Assembly (NCBI RefSeq): GCF_014898815.1
Contig: NW_026515549.1
Span: 806,001 to 870,000 of the forward strand
Origin: Panonychus citri
Taxonomy: Eukaryota > Arthropoda > Arachnida > Trombidiformes > Tetranychidae
Direction of reading: 5' to 3'
Length of the DNA stretch: 64,000 nucleotides
Under the pieces are notes generated by a model, which saw only the letters and a list, made by a program, of their open reading frames with translations, was not told the origin of the DNA and searched no databases. This document shows positions 24,201-35,323 of this stretch, one piece after another. The position numbers and the translations under genes are program-made. Each line of letters begins with the position of its first letter. Positions within the stretch are counted from its first letter, which is position 1.

Positions 24201-24880
24201 CGTCTGTTGTTGTAGAATCATTATTATTGTTTAGAGAAGCATTATTATTATTGCTAGAAGACATCTCACAAATTTCCTCCCGTATTACTTGCTCTTCATT
24301 CATCGATGACCCGGAAACACTAGTGATAGTAGATGTAGTACCAAGCTGAAACATAAAAGAAAGAGAAAACAAACAATCAGTATACGGGTTTACAATCAAC
24401 TCTCACCAAAATGAGATCGCAAAAAAAATGATGATCAAGTTAACATATAAAAGTTAAAATTGATTGGGTTATTAAAGCCGATTGATCCAAATTAAGGAAG
24501 ACAATCAGGCAAACCAACAAGATACTCACCAAACCTGAAGCGTCCGGTTTAGAGATATTAACACTGAGAACCAGAGTACTGGGCTTAAAAGTTTCGGTTA
24601 ACCTTTTAATTACTTGCAGAATTGTTTCCACTTGCGGTGTCAAAAGCTTTATTTCCTCTTCTCTCACTGTCCATCTCTTTATTATTCCTTGAAGAACCCA
24701 ACACCAAGTTTTGGTTTTAATACCCAATTTAACCAATTGATCAACTGATTTTCCACTGTCAATGTTTGATGCGATCAACACTGAATCTGTGTACAATCTG
24801 CTGATATCAGTAAACTCCAACTGATCACTAGTTGTTGTGTTATTGATTAACTCTTTAATCACCTCACTAATCAATGGCAT
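9237..24880 (-). CDS. BCR/ABR-like RhoGEF-RhoGAP, one missing base in exon 2
   Basis: Twenty exons on the minus strand: 24880-24530, 24345-22705, 22532-22471, 22315-22175, 22077-21724, 21570-21525, 21450-21278, 21117-20984, 20859-20792, 20704-20607, 20017-19961, 19861-19723, 19339-19275, 19209-19095, 18835-18576, 18260-18151, 10720-10581, 10004-9870, 9808-9703, 9447-9237. Together about 1468 residues. Order: unknown N-terminus; proline-rich KKRPPTPPKKPK and long acidic disordered region; DH domain (about 690-925); PH (to about 1090); C2 (about 1120-1235); RhoGAP (about 1272-1440) with arginine finger in GIYRVSG and the N-K-M-S-L-H-N-L-A-T-V-F-G-P block. This is the BCR/ABR architecture, which activates and inactivates Rho-family GTPases at the membrane. 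The frame slips by one missing base between 24107 and 24042; all other phases agree. No BCR-type N-terminal coiled coil is evident. Confidence 0.9.
10721..12656. other. Large BCR/ABR intron, 3' portion, and upstream region of the nested PDZ gene
   Basis: This is part of the 7.4-kb intron between the C2-side exon ending at 18151 and the first RhoGAP exon at 10720. It is AT-rich and shows no conserved coding sequence on either strand. An acceptor-like TTGTTTCAG at 12622-12630 suggests a 5' UTR exon of the nested gene further left. Confidence 0.6.
12657..15845 (+). CDS. NHERF/PDZK1-like scaffold with three PDZ domains
   Basis: One uninterrupted coding exon of 1062 residues, starting at the first ATG after an acceptor-like CAG. 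Three PDZ domains: about 9-93 (start K-L-C-I-L-S-K-W; carboxylate loop G-Y-G-F-D-L), 322-405 (R-F-C-K-I-S-K; Y-G-F-K-M) and 588-670 (R-L-C-S-I-T-K; F-G-F-T-L). Each keeps the NHERF-type G-D-x-L/V-x-E-V-N-G/N-V-N-V segment. Between and after them are long low-complexity stretches rich in Asn, Asp, Ser and Thr. The last residues (Q-R-I-K-H-F-E-D-L) form a basic, amphipathic C-terminus that could act like the ezrin-binding tail of NHERF proteins; this is inference. The gene lies wholly inside an intron of the BCR/ABR gene on the opposite strand. NHERF proteins tether transporters and channels to the cortical cytoskeleton. Confidence 0.85.
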   Translation: MDLTHRPAKLCILSKWSPHFEGYGFDLMTKKSGEGHYISMVHEGGPAEATHLEAGDWLVEVNGVNVEKFTHAEVIKLIKGSENGSVQLLLAPNETDKWRKRNQVPITSSHPDLVHYITPPYQGKLRSFINGALDRLTIGKRNESDDEPSVYHRYSLPIPSGMSDHDIVDWAPSGRSPNGRTNSITMRRSTNDDEQLAGSLDEQRQKEIADWRDKSLEMLMASRVDEEQEDEDEDSNVQDENEISIFSHHQDESTYKRSENGNNSRPISGYQEKVLVDIHLTDNNCNNNSDTSNDNNNNTNNNNNGHKDDNNHITTITLLDGEFFARFCKISKSSERSDYGFKMDSLPSGGGHFLRSIEPTGPAGVSGIQQDDRLIEVNNVNVEYTDHDTVVTMIRKSPDCEVTLLVVDDKAYKWFKSRNIRIHHGTGGSLIRYCDHRGLREPGYNFERPVSMVEENRRSQLYRRGLSSQSAIGDDRSAGNSSDVDIESDAKNEDKHLPIELRNHHSVDANNKSDDESIGRDDQVTTRQSIETTVTTSTDTRGSSGLDQQQKQQESRSSQISDWSYGSLSDVDRFNRGKTIIKVPDDAPRPRLCSITKDPEGIFGFTLNTYEKGRIKLIADIDQGSSAEAAGLLQWDRVIEVNGVNINIENHAQVTGRIEASGNRLHLLVLPEAQYGWYERAGLVPRSNQSNVIYLSNTDVTRDSITIARSLEHSVPLIYNRKSKTNSKQNSPKKSSSSPTTITTTTTPSTTMTTSTPESTSNNEIKGSSSITTDNNNDKTDNYDDSESQLTMEMIKMRKEDQIKKPFQSNVNSYKVNEDNDGNESNGNSTISPTIQYHTIDEETTEAIYDHRETHEVATLPLRKPKKKSLTKRIFRGSIFSSKKDKLYTGSGSISNLSVKSDIVMRGSSSVSDLTLDAKSRTLKRSVTQLNNRLDEDEINEYQLPQDIDQDRENNVVTVMVKRNVQPITAWSTSNNNNNNHKIVSEIHDNNNGFSGHQDHLLTKGEGDDIVDQQDESQLLERLKSLTLRDVRKTTRAESKIQAYQRMSSLNFSQRIKHFEDL
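15846..18150. other. Remainder of the large BCR/ABR intron
   Basis: AT-rich sequence 3' of the nested PDZ gene, up to the exon donor at 18150. No further gene, RNA or transposon end was found by eye. Confidence 0.6.
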
Positions 24881-26408
24881 CTTAATGACTACACCCTTTG
24901 TTTGGTGGTTTCACTTTGATTTCCCCTGTTTGTTATTTTCACATAAATTCAATCAAAAATATAACGAGCATGAGACAGAATCACGATTAAAAATACATTG
25001 TTTCAATACTGATTAACTTTCATTACACTGATTGAGATACTATAAAAACAAAAGCAAAAAATTATCACAATTTCATTTGTTGTTGCCTTTTACAGACAGA
25101 AGAACACATAATAAATTTCCAAACAGAATCTACTCTAAGCGAAATCGATTTCGAATTAGAAAAAAAATCGATTAGTTTCAAATCGATTAAAATTAAAATC
25201 ATAACAAATCATTAATCTTATTTTCTTATTCCATTGATTATTTGACAATCGTGAAAAGATATTAATAGTTTTCTTTTCTTATTAAAAGTAAAAAACAAAT
25301 ATTGATTTGGCTTTTTTTATACATTAATTTTTGTCACATTTATTCAGAAAAATGACTTTGCTATTATCGTCACGCCACTTAAGTTGAATCAGAAATTCGA
25401 TATTGCATCGTCTAAATTGTGATCGTTTTAAGTGAACTTGTCTTAATTACACAGAGAGAATTTTTCAATTTAACAAATTAGCTTATTGGCTCTTTGATCT
25501 CTTCGTTTGCGAGTTTAATTTAGTTTTTCAATGCAAAATGTTCGTGATATTGGGAACGAAACAACTGAAAACAAGATAAAAGATGGAGGAAGAGGTAAAA
25601 GTATTTTCAAAGCCGAACACGAATCAAATAAAATCAATCTGAATTCGATAAAATTCGAGACTAACCTAACATTTCTTTTCCTTTGATGGTAAAGCCAAAC
25701 TTTGATTCAAATCAGGTCATCGTTTGACGAGCGTAACGAACTTTAAAGTGACCCGAAGACGCGATTCAAGAGCCATAAAAGCGTAAGTAGAAAATTTGGA
25801 TTTTGGCTTCTTTGTTTTCTATTTCATTTCTCTTTTAACTTCGAGTCTTGATTTTTTTTCTTATTTTTTTAAGATACAATGAAAAGTTCGAACTAGTTCC
25901 GTTTAAGGCGGTAAAGAATCAAAAAAATATGGGCCTACTGGACCATCAGATTTCGTTCGAAGCCTGTAAAACAAAAGGGAACATCAGACTGATCACTTCA
26001 GGGGAATATGGATCATCTTCTCTTGGAACTTATTCAATGATTGATTGGAGTCATTTGGATGATCGATTAATTGAAAATACGTTTGAATTTAATTTTAAAA
26101 TGATTTGATGATAATCTGTGAGTTAATTGGAATCAATTAAAAGCAAAACAAAAGCTTCCACTTTTCACTGTGAATTAATGTTAAATCATTTGAAGAAGAC
26201 AAAAAATATAAATCATTATGATTTAAATGAGATCATCACTTGAATGAGCTCAGCCAATAAAGACAATTATTTATAAATCAAATAATTATGATGATAATAT
26301 AATTTCATCAATAAAATTAGGTCTATGGAGGTGATTAATTGGTGGATAGAAAAGAAAACGTGAAGAAAAATTAATTATGTTGATAATTTTGTCGATAACC
26401 AATAAAAT
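24881..26408. other. Intergenic between BCR/ABR (5' end) and ELAPOR (3' end)
   Basis: It should carry the BCR/ABR promoter. One open frame at 25848-26108 (+) follows an acceptor-like TTTTTTTAAG but has no recognisable domain; I cannot call it a gene. The rest is AT-rich and featureless. Confidence 0.5.
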
Positions 26409-29400
26409 TTATAGAACATCATCTTGAGAGTGTTTAGTTAATTGAATAGTTTCGTAATCAGATGACGAATTGTGCTTGTCTTTTCGATTTCGAGATCGAA
26501 CTCGAACTTCTTCCGGTTCGTCGTCTTCGTCGTCCATAGCACAACATTCAGCTGTGTTCTTGTTTTCGACTAACTTTGAGTATTTGTATTCCAATTTACG
26601 ATTCATTTTCCAAAAGTGGAAAACCAATGAAACCAGAATTATGCCGATCACGGTGATTACCATGATCGCCATTTTCAATGATTTAGGAATCATTGAGCAG
26701 GTTCGATGCTTAATCAGGTCGTTTCCAGTTGGTGTTAAAATGCACCCACGAGGGTTAATGTAATGTACCTCTTGATGACCATCAACACATTCGGTGACCA
26801 CAGTATCGTAATCATCGTCTTTACATAGTCGACAAGCAGCCGAAGTACGAGTTTTGACCATAAAATGAAAGTTACACCCGTCGCAAGTACCATCAGGACA
26901 AGATCGAGGGGACATTAAGATTGATTCACTTTCCAGGTTTGGTTCACATCGAAGTGTAACTACAGTTGATCGGCCTTTGGTACACGTTGACGTTGTCATT
27001 CGAGTGACCAAATAAATGTGAATGTCACTTCGAGTGTTGTTAAACTCTGGATGGACCGAAATAAAGTCATGGGTCGTCTCATGTGTCACTGCGATAATTT
27101 CATCACCTAAAAGAACAAAATATCGAATTAAATGATTGCTCTCTTTCATTAATAGATCAAAAGTTTCGATAAAATTAATAATTACCCAATGGAACTGATT
27201 GAGTTGATAGATTATGACTCGGAGAAATGGTTGACCTACAAACTCGAGAACGAACTACAATGTTTTTGATATCGAAATCGTCTGACTGAGCGATGTTGTT
27301 AATACAAGTCGCTTTTTCGAGGCCACAAATGCTGATATTGAACAAGTGAAAGTAACCAGCACCTTCACCAGAAAATAAAGTGGCTCCTTTCATGGTTAAA
27401 GTCGAGTTGATTGTTGATAAGTTAAAAACTTCCGAACCAAGTGTAAGGTTACAATTAATGTAACAAAAGGATCGATCATCTGAAGAGACCAGTCCAGGGC
27501 CACAAGGACACATGATTGGTCCATTCCAACGGGAAATTGAAGTGACTTGTTGATAATCGTATTTTCTGGACATTGGACACATTTTGATTCACCTGAATCA
27601 TTTCGCTCACTTGTTTCACTCTTACTAATTTTATTAGATTTTACTGTTGATTGTCTATGATATTTACCTGTGGTCGATAATAATGTGCGTTTATCTCTAT
27701 CAAGTGAAGATTTTTGAACATTTCTATCTTCGACTAATTCATTGGTAGCATTGATATAATAACCCACTGGACAAGGCATACAATCTGTTTGAACATCTAA
27801 TGGACATGGTTTACATTCAATCGCTCCAGAAAATAGTAAATTAGTTAATGTTATTTGATAAATTCGAACATGACTTCCCGTTGATTCACGAGAGAAAACC
27901 CATTTGAGCGAAAATGTGACATTCTCATTCAAGGTCAAAGTGTGTTGTTGAATTCCAGTGGTGTTCGAGTCCCATTGTTTGATCACGAACCTTTGGTCAT
28001 CGATTATATCCCTGATACATAATAAAGCGAATGCACAGTCATCTCCTTCTTTGCAGAACATTTGGAATCGAAAAGTTAGTCTACCTCCTTCCGAAGAGCG
28101 GAAACCAACTGAATTTAACGATAAAACTAAAAGGGAAGACGAAGAAGCCGTTGTTGAAGATCTAATGTAACTCGGTGTTCCAGGAATGAATTTGAATGCT
28201 GGTTCTTCATCGGCGCATTCTTGTTCATTGATATTCTTGGGTATACACATGTAGTCAAGACTAAGTGGCCCCGCTTCGGACAAGCCTAACGGATGCTTCC
28301 AAACATTCAGAACGAATGAGTAAATCGGTAAAGTCGTATAAGGACAAGGTTCACAACGAGCCATTGTCCCGTTATTGTAATGATTTTCGGCACAAGGAGT
28401 GCAGGTCCCGTTTATCAATTCCATTCCTGGACTGCATTCAATCTGTTCAATTGCTTCTCTCAAAGGATCACAGTCCTCTTTTCGAGTTTCTGGAAGACGC
28501 ATTGCCGCTTCTGAGCAAATTTTTGGTTCGATCCAATGATATTCATTAAGACGTTTTCTTGTCCTTAGATCACATGAACTCACGGTTTCGAAATAATCAT
28601 GAGCGGTGCAGCCTGGTCTTGGGAGACATTTTGATGATCCTACGAAAGCAAATTCTGATTTTGTGTCACACGATTTACATTTACTTGAACCATATTGATC
28701 GGTATAAGTATCCTTAGGACAGAATGAACAATGGGCTGAGGCGGTTTCATCATTGAAAGTTCCTGGTTCACATGGAGAGCATTCTGATGTATAAGAAACG
28801 CCGTAAACTTCAATCGACCTAATCTTTACCATTCCAAGCTCATTAGTTAAAACTGATTGTCCATCAATGATTGACCCTTTCATCGAACGCGGCCCAGTGC
28901 GTTTATGTTTTTGCGAATCCAAATCATTAGAACGTTTTTGAAAAAACATGCTAGGTCCAAATCGACTTTGTCCTGTCCCATAAAATATAGTTCGCCAATG
29001 GAAAGAGTACGAACCAGGTTCGATTAGATCCAATGAAATCGTTTTCCATTTTGATTTGTCTTTAGTTGCACTGAATTCACGGCCATTTTTATCACTCCAT
29101 CGATAGTAATTATCACGAGGATCCTTCAAATTGTAATGTTGAAATGTAAAGAAAATATATAAATTGGGATCTTCCGGTTCGATAAACTGATATTTGAACC
29201 TTATCTTTCCCGTCTTCACAATGTTCACCGAATAGGTCAACACCGAAGAGCACGTTGTATAAGGTGAATCGGGTTTAGTCTCGATGACACCATTATTCAA
29301 ATGCCAACCTTTGGACAAAGAAAAGAAATTCGTATGTTAAGAAAATCGAACAAGGAAAAAGTCGATTAATCAAAGAAATCTAATGATTGCATGTAAATCT

Positions 29401-30188
29401 AACATTTGATGGATTCCATTGAATTGACCATCGACCATACACTCAAATAGTCTTGAAGAAATCAATATCTTGAATTGAGGAAATGATAGACAATCAGTAA
29501 ATCAATTTGATTAATCACCAATCATCAAAGTGTTAACCATAGTTATAATCTTCAGTCTATTTACCTGTACAATTTTTCAACTCTTTGGATGTTGATATTG
29601 TAAAACCAGAATTATTTAAAGTTGCTTGGTTAAAGGAAGTGAATTTGATACCACCACCTAATTAAGAAACGAAAAATTCAATCTAATTAATTTCTATTGA
29701 TTAGATGAGCCATATCAATATAATTCTTACCTAATGAATAGTAACCAGCTTTACATGGTTCACATGAAAGGCTTGTAGAGTTGAAAAAGGTTCCATGTCC
29801 ACATGAAGTATCTGAAATTGTGATAAAGATAATAATGGATGTTAATTGGTGGTAATTGACGCGCAGTTTATATTAATTAACATACAACACGAATCAACTC
29901 GTACTGGAGCATTCGGAGCTCCACCAACACATCGACCCGGTGAAACAGGGATGGAGACTCGATATCGACCTTGGTATTTGTCACATTCAGTGAAAGCATA
30001 TTGAAAGTCAGACTAGAAGAGGAACAATTAGTTGATCAATTTAATGAGCGAAATACTAATTATTTTAATCGTCTTACCGGTTGACATGTAGGCAGATTAT
30101 CACTTGAAACAATTATAGTTAATTTAATGAAAAATATGGTAACACTGATTAGAAATGATTGTGAGGAGGATAATTTATAAATCAACAT
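26409..30188 (-). CDS. ELAPOR/EIG121 (KIAA1324) family membrane protein, one missing base in exon 5
   Basis: Six exons, minus strand: 30188-30078, 30012-29886, 29811-29731, 29657-29565, 29308-27186, 27106-26409; about 1077 residues, near the family length of about 1010. A signal anchor is followed by a large cysteine-rich lumenal part with repeated C-x-x-C-x-x-G modules, then C-T-x-H-D-Y-F, W-I-E-P-K-I-C, F-H-L-F-N-I-S-I-C-G and C-P-D-G-T-C-D-G-C. One transmembrane helix lies near 986-1008, followed by R-K-L-E-Y-K-Y-S-K-L and an acidic tail. ELAPOR proteins are endosome-lysosome associated type I membrane proteins linked to autophagy and secretory granules; this role is from the family. The frame breaks by one missing base near 27504-27507, in a conserved C-V-x-C-G-P-G stretch. 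The flanking exon phases require the missing base. Confidence 0.9.
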
Positions 30189-31333
30189 TGAAGGCGTTCA
30201 AAGGTTTTGTTTTGTTTCCAATTAATTTTAACTAAGGGACATTAATTGTTGATTAGAGGAAAGAACCAAAGAAAACAATCAGTTTGACCCAAAAAAAACG
30301 CTCAAATTGTTAATAATTAACTCCAATCAGTCATGGAGTTGGTAACATATGAAGATTTTATCAACAGGGAATGAAGATTAATTTTTTCATCTTCTTTTTC
30401 CTCTTTCTTTTCATCCTCGAGATTCTCTTTCTTTTCTCTCTTATATTGATCATGGGCATTTGAATATTAAATCAGCGTGAATCGAATCAACTCAAATTCA
30501 TCCGATCCTTTTAATTCACTATTTAGATGATTACTTGTATTTTCGAGTACATTTTGGCTTAACAAAAGGGTTGATCAGAATCACTTTGGATTATAACAGA
30601 ATTGATTTCAGGTTTAATTATACATTTGTCGATTGACAGATGATTTAAATTGTTGTCAATCAGTAGAAAAAGAGAAAAATTTTCTGTCATTTAACTGTTA
30701 AAATATTGAGTCGGTTAATTGTGATTTGTTTGGATAACAATTGTTACAGAGGGGCAAGAAACAATTAGATTGGTCTAGTTGATTGTAGAATTGAGAATAT
30801 GAGAGTCAATCAAAGACGAAATTCTAAACAATTAGTTTTAAATAGAACAATTAGAAAAAATTTGCTCTCTGTTGATTATCTCTTTCAATCCATATTGGCT
30901 GATTTTCATTTTGATGGTTGATTTTTAATTTAATTGGTTTACACTTGAGTTGATTAAAGAGAACCCAAACTTTTTGTACAATTATCAATACAATACTTTC
31001 GTATGATGAGATATTAATAGAAACAATTGAGACAATTAAGGTATTGTATAAGTTTTGGTGTAGTATTCAAAGACAAAAAATGGATAAGAGGATCAGACGA
31101 AAGAAAATCAATTGATTGTTTCGTCAATTTGAGATAATGATTGATTGAAAAACCATGCCAGTGGAAAAGAGAGAGAGAGAGAGAGAGAGAGAGGTTAATT
31201 AGAAGGCGGGTTTAAGAGAGATAATTGATCGGTAGTGAATGGATTTGACCACCGACCACTTATAAATATACAGGTATAATCGACAATATTTACAATCGAG
31301 ATGCACAATTAATTTAGGGGAAATTGTTAATTA
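30189..31333. other. Intergenic with an (AG)n microsatellite
   Basis: ELAPOR promoter side and Suv4-20 3' side. An uninterrupted AG dinucleotide run lies at about 31169-31193. No gene seen. Confidence 0.6.
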
Positions 31334-34300
31334 CTATGATACTTTAGACGATGATGTTTTTAGTAATTCTATACATCTTATTTCATCACGAAGACGAAGT
31401 TTCAACCGTTTCACTGTAACATCTTCGACAATTACTGGTGGAACATGGCAACTTCGAGTGGTCATTTTTCTTTTGCTGGCAATACCTTGATTGGCAATCT
31501 CATCACTAGATAAATAGGAATTGATGTTATGGTCGTAATTATTAAATAGATTATCATTATTTCTAGATTGTGAAAGTTTCTCATTGTTCAGGTTATTATT
31601 TGGATCATTATCAACTTCCTCATCTTCTAGTCTATTGAGATCAACATCTGATGATCGGGAACTTTTTTTCCGTTTCTTTTTCCGAGTCTTTTTACGGACT
31701 TCTGGTTGTCTACTGGACAGTCGAGCTCCTTTCATTGATGATAGAGAGTTACTGCAGTCACTGGTCAGTCCAGGTAACTCTTCGTAAGGTACTTTCTCCC
31801 AACTGTTGTTGATTGTGGTATCACTGCTCCCTGATATAGATCGATCATCTGATCCAGTGGCTCCATTATTAATGTTTGTCTTTCGACGGAGTCTTATTTT
31901 AAGTTCTATTCTTCTTTTACCATTTGCTTTGGAACTTTCATGATCCAAACATTCATCTTTAGAATCATTTCTTTGGCTTAACTCGTAAACATCTTTCGAG
32001 GAGATTTGCTTCCCGGAGGAAAATGAATGGTAGAGAGGAGGAGGAGGAGGAAGTGATGGCTGTATTGTTTGGTGAGATTCGTTTGATTCGGGATTAGAAT
32101 TGCTGCTTGAAAGTCTAGTTGATCGTCTTAAAGGCGGCTTTTTATCGATTGGGAAAATCAACTTTTCATCACATGGATCCTTGAAATCGTTCAAGTGCAA
32201 TTGATTTAAATCACTTTTCAAACACTCAAGTTCGCCGGGTTTATCACAAGCTTTTAATTCGGAGGAAAAATTATCTATAAGATTATTTTTACCTAATTTT
32301 CCGTTTGACGGTTCGTTATTAGTGGCAGCTTTTTTATCCATTTTAAGCTCAGTATTTTTTAAAATCTCAGTTTGATGAGTGCGATCAACGGACTTTACAA
32401 TGTCCGCGTCGACTTTAGTTTGTCGTGATTCGGTGGCCATTGGTCTTTTCACTCGGCCACTTCTAGTTGTAAATATTGTTTTACCATCTAGACTTTCTTC
32501 GTCCATTTGGTCAACAATTGATGTTTTACATTTATTTTGTGGAGCTGAGTTTGTTTTAACGAGACCATTTCTGTTGCCGAGTTTTGTTTTGCTACTCGAA
32601 GTTCGGTTAGAATTGTCCTTGATTCCACCTTGTGCTCCCGTAGCTCCTCTTCCTTTGGTTCCTTCTTTACTTTCCTTTTTCTTAGCCTGTTGTTTCATCC
32701 GATTCAGCCGATTATCAGTCTCCCTAAAGCTGTAAATCTTTGATGAACATTGAGGATTAATATCTTCCTGATTTTCTGGTTTTATTTGGGCAAAAGCTCC
32801 GGTTTTCCTCCTTTCGCAGGTTTCACACTCACAGTAACAATTATTGTCACCGAAAAAGTCCTCCCCGTAAAAACATGTAATTTCTTCGCCAATGTCTATG
32901 TTCCTTAAAACCTTAATACAAGCAGTATCACGTCCAGTAGATACAAATTTACAGTTTGCTCGACAATCATGGTTTATGAATGCTCCAGGGCCGAGCCAAA
33001 GTTGAGCGCAGTTTTTACGGCAAGAATACATCACAGAGAAATCATTGATACCCGGTTTTAACATTTCTTCCTCTTCTTTTTCGGTCAACTCAGCAATACA
33101 GCCCACAAGCATTTCAATCTTTTCGTTTTTAAACCATTTCTGTGTGGCTACTAGTTTCGCGCCAACGTTTCCTTCCGCTGAATACCTAAAATATTAAAAA
33201 AAAAGATCAAAATAATATTAGAAGCCGTTCAATTGAACATTTTGTAAGACTGGAACTAAATACTTTACCTGTAACAAGGTTTGATATCAAAACCTGAGTT
33301 TTTATCAAAAATTCGTAAAAATCTGAAAACATGATCTCTAAATAATTTTTTGTGACGCTCATTACGAGAATGATATAAACCACCGGCCCAATCACCAGAG
33401 ACCAATTTATCAAAGGCTGCCTCATAATTTTGGTGTTTTTTGAACCCAAGAACCAATTGCTTGAGAAAATCTTTGGATACTGCTGGAGGTTTAAACCTAT
33501 GAAGATGAAGAAAAAGAAACAAAGAGATTAACAGCAAAAGTTAAACAAAAAGAAGATTATGGATTAAGAGATGAATAATTCTGCTCATTTGAATTGAAAA
33601 TTAGATCATATTAGATTTATCTATTGTGAAGAAACAAAAAAACCCAAAACAAGGCAACCTGTTTAGCTGAAATGGCTCCCGTGAGGGAGTTAGAGAGAGA
33701 GAAAGAGAGAGAGAATGTGTGTATGTGTGTATTGGAGGCCTGGTGGATTAAATACCAAAAAGAATCTCAATCGAAGAAATTTAATCAATGAGACAAAGAG
33801 ACTCGGCGAAACTTTCATCTAGTACTAACCTTGTGTTCATTTTGTGTGAACAAAATCCAAGATAAGGATCGATAATCAAAGCTATGGCAAGATCATCAAA
33901 TTCACAAAGCTCGGTGGCAGTTAATCCAATGGAGGAGTAATTAATATTTTTGTGTGTGGCATTAGAAGTGTGAGTTGGATAATTTGAGCAATTGACTCCA
34001 TGTCCCTTGTCTCCTGCCTTAGAATTTCGTGGACACTCTTTGGACCAATGACAACTTTTACCGCAACGGTAACATTGACCTTTACCCCCCATTCCTGGCT
34101 TTGGTCTGGCTTTACTACGAGAAGCTTCAACTGTTATTTTTACTCCCATCAACTCTGATCCATTCAGTGCATCGATAGCAGATCTGGCTTCAGTTTTATC
34201 GCCCATATGCTGGAGAAAAGAAAAACATAGGAGAAAAGTGAAGAAACTAACTGTCAATAATCAAGATAAACAATTCAATGAAAGAAAATAATAAAAGAAA

Positions 34301-34550
34301 ACTACTCACGACAAAACCAAAATTCTTAAAAACATCACATCCCTCTAAGTTCCCATATTTTTCAAAAGCAACTCTTAAATCCTCAGTACTACAAGAATCA
34401 GGAAGACCACCGATGTAAATTTCAGTCTTTCGTCGAAGAAAAAAAATAAAAAATTAATTTAAACACGTGAAAATTGCACAACAATTAGAAGAAAATAAAT
34501 AATTGAAATAGGAAAATTAAAGAGAAGGCAAAACTCACCTTAGGATTCAT
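31334..34550 (-). CDS. RRM-CCHC / Suv4-20 H4K20 methyltransferase fusion
   Basis: Five exons, minus strand: 34550-34539, 34426-34310, 34209-33830, 33496-33269, 33185-31334; 862 residues with all phases consistent. Residues 5-75 form an RRM (RNP2 I-Y-I-G-G-L 7-12, RNP1 K-N-F-G-F-V-H-M 38-45). Residues 89-102 are a CCHC zinc knuckle (C89, C92, H97, C102) of RBM4/Lark type. Without a break in the same exon, residues about 140-170 begin the Suv4-20 N-domain (T-E-L-C-E-F-D-D-L-A; D-P-Y-L-G-F; H-K-M-N-T-R). The SET core has F-I-N-H-D-C (NHDC 317-320), a G-E-D-F-F-G-D block and post-SET cysteines 364, 366 and 369. The C-terminus is long and basic or serine-rich. Suv4-20 makes H4K20me2/3 in chromatin. 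The RRM-knuckle fusion is unusual. Separate products by alternative splicing are possible but not visible here. Confidence 0.9.
33689..33732. repeat. (AG)n and (GT)n simple repeats in a Suv4-20 intron
   Basis: Runs of GA/AG units are followed directly by GTGTGTATGTGTGTA within the intron between the fusion exon and the next Suv4-20 exon. Confidence 0.7.
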
Positions 34551-35323
34551 TGTGAGTTAATCCAAAAAAGCCCGAAATTGGATCGAGTCCTATTGTATTG
34601 ATCCAATTCTAATGGAGGTGAAGGCGAAATCTAAAGGAACAGATAGAGTAGAGATCCACTTGGAGAGAATCCATTCTCATACTCGCTCCATCTAACGTTG
34701 AGAAAAAGAAGGAAAATTTAATCAAATCGGGTACAATTCGGTTTGGTTCAGTTAAGTCACTTTTGAACGGAGTTAGATCATTTCGGTTAGGTTTAGTTTG
34801 GACACTTAGTATACGATTCCTAACCCTTTATTGTTTAAAAAACTTTAGGCCCACATCCAACCATTTACGCTCATCTTAGTCCATCTCAGTTAACTTAATT
34901 AATTCTCGCAAATTAAATGGTGTCTGAATGAAGAGCACAAATAGTTAAACATTGAATGAATACAATTGGTAAGAGATAAACAAGAAATGATAATTTTGCT
35001 ACAAAATGACCACTAGATTTAGTTGATTTAGCCTAATCAACTTTTCTCCATCAATTGATGTCAAAGTCTCTGTAGCAAATTTATCTTTAAAAGAAACAAA
35101 TCTCTTTGTAACTAGAGGCTTCATCTCGCGACACCAAAACGCTTTGCTGTTTCTACTCTTTGGTTTTTCTGTTGTCAAATGTTTCTTACTCGTTGTCCTG
35201 TTCCAATTTCGTTAGCAAAATGATTGCCTAGTCTTATCACTTATTCCATGAAACTATTAATATTTATTGTTTACCAAATTGTAAGAATATCTTTTCCGTC
35301 TTAACCTTTACTCTATTCTCATT
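34551..35323. other. Divergent promoter region, Suv4-20 fusion / CCPG1-SARAF chimera
   Basis: No coding sequence seen. The 26-bp sequence at 34695-34720 (ACGTTGAGAAAAAGAAGG then AAAATTTA) recurs at 37412-37437. From about 35220 onwards the sequence resembles the upstream region of the CCPG1-like gene at 38.4 kb, so the promoter of that gene was copied along with its first exons. Confidence 0.6.

Noticed and set aside
25848..26108. 86-codon open frame on the plus strand after an acceptor-like TTTTTTTAAG
   Set aside because: No recognisable domain, start-like context or linked exon; reported only as part of the intergenic entry.
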